In this document: piece after piece, positions 58,101 to 64,000 of the stretch
Position numbering within the stretch: the stretch's first letter is position 1
Layout of the letters: the number at the start of each line of letters is the position of its first letter
Assembly: GCA_007449985.2 (NCBI GenBank)
Contig: VIIQ02000270.1
Span: 55,260 to 119,259 of the forward strand
Source of the DNA: Desmodesmus armatus
Taxonomy: Eukaryota; Chlorophyta; Chlorophyceae; Sphaeropleales; Scenedesmaceae
Length of the DNA: 64,000 bases
Direction: 5' to 3'
Position numbers and translations under genes: made by a program
Notes under the pieces: model-generated
What the model was told of the DNA's origin: nothing
Seen by the model: the letters and a program-made list of their open reading frames with translations, nothing else
Database searches by the model: none

Positions 58101-59947
58101 CGCACACGCAACCCACTGAACAGCTTCCCCTGCTCCTGCCTAGGACTCAGCAGCTGCTGGAAAAGCCACAGGTTCCTCGGCTTCGACCCCTTCTCCCTTG
58201 ACCCCCTCTCCCTGATGCTGCTGCCTGACTGCATCCCAGGGGTCGAACCTCCCCATTGGCTGAGCACTGACATGCTGCTGGTGCTGGGGCTTAGCGCCCG
58301 GCCCCAGCCCTTGAAAACCCTGCTGCCCCACTCCTCTGATATAGCAGAGTTGTCCCGAAGAAAGGAAGCCGGGCTGCCCTGGTGTGTGTTAACGTCATTA
58401 ACACACAGCATGTCGCCCCCAGGGGTGCTGATGCTGCCATGGCGGCCGAGAATCCCACTCAAACTGCTGCCGTTGCTGTCTGCATGCTGCAGGGTGGTTG
58501 AGGGTATGGGTATCATCGCCGCCTGCTGCTGCTGCTGGTCGGTGCGGGGGCTACCGTTGTCGAGGCTGTGGCTTCGCCTATGCCCAACAGCTGCAATCCC
58601 GCCACCGTTGCCAACCGTAAATGAGCTACTCTTGCCACCCCGCAGCCAAGGAGGCAGCCCCTGCTGCTGCTGCTGCTGGCCGCCGGCGGCTGCAGCCGCC
58701 AGGCCCTGCACGCTGCTGCTGCTGCTGCTGGGCTGGGACCTCTCCGGCCCGGCGGCTGCAGCCGCCGCAGCCGCAGCCACCGCCGGGTATCCGCCGCCTC
58801 TGTCTCCGTGAGCAGCTGCTATCTGCCACGTGAATGACTCCTGACGGCTGCTGTGTGGCGTGTTGGCCTCTGTGCATGTGGCGAGTGCCGCTGCTGCTGC
58901 TGCTGCATCTTCAGGGGTGGCGCCTGCTGCTGCTGCCGGCTGGGTGGGTGGTGCTGTGCAGTCCAGGGTGGTGGTGGCCCCCTCCCAGTCATCGTAGTAG
59001 GTGACAGCGGGGGGCCAGCTCTGCTGCAGTAAGGCTTGCTGGACCTGTGGTGAGTCAGTGTGCACGCACACAGCAAAGGCAATCTTGGGGGGTATTCTGA
59101 CAATTGTTGCAGCACATCGGTACCCAGTGACCGCAGCTGTTGCAGGCAACCACAGTACAGGCAAACACCTGGCAATCCCTGCCTGCCGGATCACACAGTG
59201 CACACCATGCTGCTACATTGTCGCAGACCCCGCCCCACCTCTCCCCCCTCCCACCCACACACCCTGTCTACACAAATACACACCTCCCCCTCCCCCTCCC
59301 CCCCCCCCCCCCCCGGGCACACACATACCTGCAGTGTGAAGGCCACTGCATCCTCTCCCCCCCCCCCACCACCACCATCACCCTCCCTCCACCCCCTCCC
59401 TGCGCTCCCCCCCCCCACCTCTCTGCCCCCCCCCCCCCCCCCCTCGGCACACACATACCTGCAGTGTGAAGGCCACTGCATCCTCTGCCTCATGGAACAC
59501 CACAGAGAATGAGTCACCCTCCTGCTCAACCACCCAGCCCACGTTCTGGTACACAGCGTGCTTGATCACACTGTTGTGCAGCAGCAGAGCCTGCAGGCAG
59601 GCAGGCAGGCAGGCAGGAAGGGACAGCAGGCAACAGCACCAGGTCAGGTCAGCACACCCTGGAAGGCGGCAAGGCTGCTCGCGCCACCAAGCATTGTTCC
59701 TTTACCCTCCTTGACTCTCCGTACATCTCTACACTTTCACTAGCCCATGTAGCAACCATGCATGTCCTGTACAACACCCCCCCCCCCCCCCCCCTGAGTG
59801 GTCTGGTCCCCTCGCTTGAGGTGTGGAGTCTCAATGAAAATTGCCTGAGTATTCTGCATGTGTTCACAACATGTTTCAAAACCTTATTACGGTGCTTGCC
59901 ACGGTGGCAACCAAAGCGTACCTCCCCCCCCCCCCCCACCCCCCCCC

Positions 59948-59998
<51 letters not shown>

Positions 59999-60329
59999 AC
60001 CGTCCCCCTGCATGAGGTGAGTGCAGCCCTTGTGCAAATCTCCCCATGAATCCTGTGCTTTTCTTTACACTCCCCAGCCTCCATCTCCACCACATGTTTC
60101 AACTCCACATCACGGTGCTTGCCACGGTGACAACAAGAGCGCCCCCCCCCCCAAACACACACACCTGTGTGGTCTGATCTGCGTCCCCCTGCATGAGGTG
60201 AGTGAAGCCCTGTATGTCAGTCATCACCAGGCTCATACGACCCGTGCGGGGCTGGCCCAGGGCGCGCTTGCGCTGCTGGCGGATCAGCTCAGGCAGGCGA
60301 GACATCTTGCGCTGGAACACGTGGAACAC
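55116..60329 (-). CDS. Receptor cyclase, first catalytic domain (C1) and linker
   Basis: Exons (minus): 60329-60165, 59590-59459, 59044-58027, 57273-57057, 56725-56528, 56085-55582, 55212-55116. A membrane-proximal helix (VFHVFQRKMSRLPELIRQQ) leads into C1: RMSLVMTDIQGFTHLMQ with the first metal-binding Asp; VEQEGDSFSVVFHEAEDAVA with the second. Then QQALLQQSWPP and, after a low-complexity insert of roughly 300 residues (Ala, Gln, Ser, Gly-rich), LRVRMGVVTGEVE. It resumes as ALYRRVQDVSNAAHGGQVLM. The Asn of the NxxxR pair appears replaced while the Arg is kept. So C1 could supply metals and C2 the Asn-Arg pair in a composite site, as in metazoan transmembrane adenylyl cyclases (inference). 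All exon phases join. A polyQ-rich linker (LVAQYQQYLQQQISS, then a Gln run) connects to C2. Confidence 0.82.
56129..56158 (+). repeat. Interstitial telomere-like repeat
   Basis: TAGGGTTTAGGGTTGAGGGTT-type units lie in the intron just upstream (gene sense) of the exon starting at 56085. Confidence 0.7.
56700..56985 (-). repeat. Exon-edge echoes: start of the SGVSTMS exon, three copies
   Basis: The gene copy at 56700-56732 codes SGVSTMSPLPGSQLAS. Upstream copies at 56815-56850 (SGVSTIADSKHL) and 56951-56985 (SGVSTMSDGSQL) are also preceded by acceptor-like AG and pyrimidines. Confidence 0.85.
57250..57500 (-). repeat. Exon-edge echoes: start of the DVSNAAHGG exon, three copies
   Basis: TGCAGACGTGTCCAATGCTG at the gene acceptor (57250-57285) recurs at 57355-57385. 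A diverged copy (ACAGACGTGCCCGCGGTGAC) is at about 57472-57500. Confidence 0.8.
57548..57675. repeat. Near-perfect 128-bp palindrome, no loop
   Basis: The left arm 57548-57612 and right arm 57613-57675 are reverse complements except for a 2-nt indel and one mismatch. The centre is CACAACAC/GTGTTGTG. It would form a 63-65-bp hairpin or cruciform in a cyclase intron. Such a structure is unstable in cloning, so a template-switch or assembly artefact must be considered. Confidence 0.9.
59320..59484 (-). repeat. Exon-edge echo: 3' end of the DAVAFTLQ exon
   Basis: AGAGGATGCAGTGGCCTTCA...CAGGTATGTGTGTG occurs at the real donor (59447-59484) and again at 59320-59358 downstream. A G15-class run follows each copy. 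Confidence 0.9.
59860..60230 (-). repeat. Exon-edge echo: 3' end of the DIQGFTHLMQ exon plus intron
   Basis: The end of the real exon (CTCACCTCATGCAGGGGGACG at 60180-60204) recurs at 60001-60025. The intronic block GCACCGTGATG..GAAACATGT (60090-60133) recurs at 59867-59912. This is a tandem duplication of roughly 200 bp with a G-run and a GT/CA run. Confidence 0.88.
59924..59998. repeat. Poly-C tract joined to (CA)n
   Basis: C runs from 59924 to about 59965, broken once by A, then (CA)n to 59998. On the coding strand this is (GT)n then poly-G. Confidence 0.92.
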
Positions 60330-60566
60330 CTGCGGGCCCCGGGGGGGGGGGGTGAGTGGGGTGTGTGTGGGGGGGGGGGTGGCTGAGCATGAATGCTGCG
60401 TTCTCAAAGCAGAGTGGAGGATGAGTACGCGTGGATGCCATCATCGCTGGGAGGGTGCTCTCCCCAGTATGTACGGGTGAAGTACAGACATGACAAGTGC
60501 ACTTGATGATGCGACTCATGTGGATGTTACGGTACTGCTTATGTGTACATGCAAGACAAGGCACAC

Positions 60567-63500
60567 CTGGTAAGCGAGCAGGGCCATTGCCAGGACTGGC
60601 AGGATGACTGCCAGTGCTGTCTTCCAGGGCTGTAGGCTGCTGCCGCCGATGTCCCCCTGCGTGTCAGGTGACTCAACCTTTTGTGGGGCCACCTCTCGCC
60701 CACTCATGGGTTCAGTAGGGGCAGCACTGCCTGTGGGTATACAGGGCGGCGCAGTGCAGCAGACCCTCAGTACAATACGGTGCAGTACAGTTACTGTCTC
60801 AGTGCAGCAGAACAATACATTGTGGCATAGTACCGGAGGTAACTGTCAAGGGAGGGCACCCCCCCCCCTAATGAAGCAACAGACATTATAGGCATTTACT
60901 CACTCTGGCAGATGAAGGCGGCAGGCTTCATACAGTCGTAGTACCACACTCCAGGCAGTACAGACGCTGGGTTGACGGGCCCCTTCGAGGGCGGCAGCTG
61001 GACCATCACCCTCCCACACACCTCCCTCGAGCTCTCTGGCACATACTGCTGGCTCCACACCACATCATGCACCGTCCACAGTTGGTCCAAGGTATCCGGC
61101 CGGCGCAGTAAACCCTGAGCAACCGGTAAACCGCCCGTCCACCTCAGTGTGTTCTCTGCCAGCTGGCTTGGGCTGAGCTGCTCCTGAGGCGGAAGTTGAG
61201 CTTTGAGGCTACCGTTGCCCGATTGAGCAGCGAGCGCCAAGTCCGTGACGTTAGGAGCGTCCGGGTTGAACGCGGTGTTGTTGCCGATCGCGCCGACCCA
61301 TGCGGAACGCACGGCGGTTTGGAACGGCAGCGTGGCGAGGAGATCTTGTGAGATCTTGTCGATGAGGTTCTGGGAGTTGAGGATCGCGAGCTGACCGCCC
61401 GGTAGCTTGCGGCAGGTAGCAGCTGCCTCGGACCATGTTACCCGTTCGGGGTAGACAGTGTAGAAGCTGCCGCCGTTGTCGATGGTCTTGATGCTGGGAT
61501 CTGGGATGAAAAGGCAGCGATCATGGCGCAGTGTGGAAAGTGATCTGACCTGCTACATTATGTCAGTCGGCTCGAGTCTGCTCACACTGCCTTGAAGGGA
61601 TGATGTCGGGGATCTATATGTCATGCATGCAGTGAGGTTGCATCAGTAGTGTGTGCATGTTGTGCTGAGCAACTTTCAATCTGGCTTGACAAGGCAGACT
61701 CCCACTGGCTGAACTGGACACAATCGTGCATCAACTACACTTGGTGTGCCTGTGTCATGCAAGAGCCAGCACTCACTCATAACCAAACCCAGATGCCTCC
61801 AGTCCACCTGGCTGCTGAAACACGTGACCTGCAGGACAATTGAAACACAAGCCTATGGCTCAGCACACCTGCTGTGCCCTTTCATCCAGCCCTGCGGCCG
61901 CCAGGTGCTGTGTGTAGCTGCTGTTTCAACAGCCGCATCTCTGCGCACGCTGCACACATGGCAAAGGCAGCAGCTGCGAAGCAACTTCCCGCCTTGCATG
62001 GTATGTACGGCTGCCTGAACAGACTGTCTGTGCACTTTCTGCAGCGCAAGCTGCATGAACTGCATCACACACTGCTTGGCTGCTGATGCTGCACCCAGCC
62101 CATACCTAGCTGAATGCGTTCCATCATGCGTTCCCTACTGCGTTCCATAAAGTGTTTCATGGTGCGTTGCGTACCTGGCTGTCAGCGTTCCATATGTCAG
62201 CCTTGGGTTTCCCTGTCCAGCCGTTCTGGCCCTTGAACACGTCTGCCTTAGCAAAGCAGTTCCTCTCTTGCTGCACCTGAACATCCTCAGGCCGGCTGGC
62301 AACGAATATCCTGCAGCACAACAGGACAGACAAACACACACACATGCCTTTTCATACATGGCATTACACATTGATACGGAACAAATCTATAAATTGCACT
62401 GCAACCCTAAGCCAGCTTATCAATGGCCAGGTGAACTTCACTGTTGCACACCATGTGGCAACACCCGGAAACAATCTGCAGCATCTGCAGTTTGAAGAGG
62501 CGTGGTGTGCTATGTCAGTGTCTTGCTGCTGGCAAAATGCGACATGCTGTCCCAGTCCCATTGCATGTTGCTTCTGCTGTCATCACAGGCACTGCTCTGG
62601 AACAGTGTTGTTGCCAGCACACAAGACTCGACACACACAAGCGCAAAGTGCCACCCAACATGTCAGCACACAGTGTGTCACTCCATGCCTGCTGCTGGTG
62701 TCAGCATGCCGCGGGCTGTCGGCAACGCCACCCACACCACACCTGCTGCAGCGCTGTGTGCTGTCCTACCCACACCACTCACCAAAAGGTGCAGCCTGTT
62801 GCGTTCTGCTTGCAGAAAGCGCCACATTGTTTTGGCTGAGTGATGTTGATGTAATCCCGCCGCAGGTTTGTGCCGGCCACATCCACGCCGAAGGCACACC
62901 AGTCTGTACCATCACCTACACACGCATACATGCACATCCCTTGATACTTGTCCCTTCACAAGCAGTGTACGCAGTCCCATGGATGCAGTACATTCATGAG
63001 GAATGCTCGCCTTTCATGTTGAAGATCATTGCATGTGTGTTCCGGCTTGCTGGCTCTTCCATGAGTGCATGGGCAAGCACAAGGGGACAGCCTTTTGTAT
63101 GACCCCGTTCGTATCAGGGTGACTCAGGACCCAAGCCAGCCAATGCAGTAACAGGTGCAGGCCACATCCTGCAGGCGCCCCTTGCTGTTCCGGCGCCCGC
63201 TGCATAACGGTAATCAGCAGCTGATCTCTGGTCAGCAAAGAAAGTGCCCTGGCCTGCATTTGCAAAACCTGTTTGCAGTGGCTGCAATTTCCTGCTGCCA
63301 GCTGCTCTGTCTACTTGCGAGGGGGCCTGGCCTGCATCTGCGACCTCCTGTTTGCAGCGGCTGCAGTTCTAGTTCCCGCTGTCAAGCTGCACTGTCCATG
63401 CAACTGCACATGCAGCAGCAGCTGCCGGTGTGGAGCCAGCACGCTACCACATACACACCCGATCACTTCCCCTCACCTGCCACATCGCCAGACGAGATCA

Positions 63501-63584
63501 TGTTGTTCGTTGCACGGCCAAAGGCGTCCCAGTCCTGCTGCTGCCTCCAGCACATCCATGACACACTGCGCAGCGCGATGCTGT
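60567..63584 (-). CDS. Receptor cyclase, ectodomain and transmembrane helix
   Basis: Exons (minus): 63584-63477 (less certain), 62916-62783, 62310-62175, 61500-60904, 60730-60567. 62916-62175 codes DGTDWCAFGVDVAGTNLRR ... QCGAFCKQNATGCTFW ... RNCFAKADVFKGQNGW, a PAN/apple-like cysteine pattern. Exon 61500-60904 codes a C-type-lectin-like fold: VYPERVTWSEAAATCRKLPG, GQLAILNSQNL, SAWVGAIGN, then VWYYDCMKPAAFICQS. The long loop lacks an obvious EPN/QPD calcium motif. Exon 60730-60567 has a linker and one hydrophobic helix (TALAVILPVLAMALLAYQ). This gives an outside sensor of carbohydrate or protein ligands joined to the cyclase. The start codon and signal peptide are not found and may lie beyond 64,000. 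Confidence 0.75.
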
Positions 63585-64000
63585 CTGCTGATGTCAAGTT
63601 GTCATGCACCTTGGGCCATGGGGGCTGGGGCTTTGGAAAGCCAGTGCTGCTGGCAAGGACTCCGTTGAGTTTGCCAGCAGCTCGCATGTGCCCCCGCCCG
63701 GAACTTCTGGCCCAACTGCACGGAAGCCTGGCATGCTGCTGCTGCATCGCAGTGCTGCTGCGCACTGCCGAGCGACTGGCCGCTGGTTGTGAGGCTCTGT
63801 GTGCTGTTTTTGGGCGCAGCTGCTTGGTGTTGAGCTGCACTCGTTGCAGCTGTTGGCCTATGGGCCTGTAAGACTCAAGGCAGTAATACACCCCGCAGCA
63901 TCTGCACAGGGCACACAGCGGACAGAGTGTAAGCCCTGACAGTGCAGTTTGTGCAGGGGGGCCAGGTGCCCTACAGAAGCAACAGGTACGCTGCAAAAGG
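63585..64000. other. Right edge, probably upstream exons of the receptor cyclase
   Basis: On the minus strand an open frame reads MRAAGKLNGVLASSTGFPKP just upstream of the first called exon; it could be a 5' coding part or intron. Nothing else is supported. Confidence 0.3.

Overview
This is a nuclear window from a eukaryote, most likely a chlorophyte (Chlamydomonadales-type) green alga. The evidence is the dense GT-AG introns, GC-rich sequence, heavy CAG/CTG polyglutamine tracts, TTTAGGG-type interstitial telomeric repeats, a chromodomain Ty3/gypsy element and a class III cyclase of algal style. No prokaryotic operon, CRISPR array or rRNA gene was seen. The species is not determined.

Layout. 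(1) 1.3-10.2 kb holds two tandem minus-strand paralogues coding an ankyrin-repeat head and a glutamine-rich coiled-coil tail. Copy 2 (8.2-10.1 kb) is open; copy 1 (1.3-4.1 kb) has a 1-nt frameshift and a nonsense codon. Between and around them lies repeat-rich DNA. (2) 12.5-38.0 kb is one long plus-strand gene of at least 19 exons, nearly all with phase-1 introns. It encodes cysteine-rich modules, PAN/apple-like modules, a sushi domain, a long Gly-Pro-Thr collagen-like exon, a second sushi domain and a C-terminal ricin-B-type lectin. (3) The collagen-like exon is split by a 12.3-kb Ty3/gypsy chromovirus (22,993-35,311) with identical 320-bp LTRs and a perfect 5-bp target duplication. A LINE with two intact overlapping ORFs lies inside that element. 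(4) 41.6-46.4 kb holds a divergent housekeeping pair: an ICT1-type GGQ peptide-release factor (minus) and a METTL21-type methyltransferase (plus), sharing a 361-bp promoter region. (5) 50.7-63.6 kb, continuing perhaps past the right edge, is a minus-strand receptor cyclase: PAN-like and C-type-lectin-like ectodomain, one transmembrane helix, and two cyclase domains (C1, C2).

How the parts relate. The collagen/lectin gene and the cyclase both look like cell-surface or wall/matrix proteins assembled from animal-like adhesive modules. The cyclase would couple such an ectodomain to cAMP production: C1 keeps the metal-binding Asp positions, while C2 keeps the Asn-x3-Arg pair and an Asp position typical of ATP use.

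The most unusual signal is in the cyclase gene. At 11 exon edges, the neighbouring intron (or 3' flank) carries one or two extra partial copies of that exon edge including its splice signal, commonly separated by G-runs on the coding strand. I call these exon-edge echoes. They are best explained by repeated local tandem duplication and may be a route to intron growth or gain.
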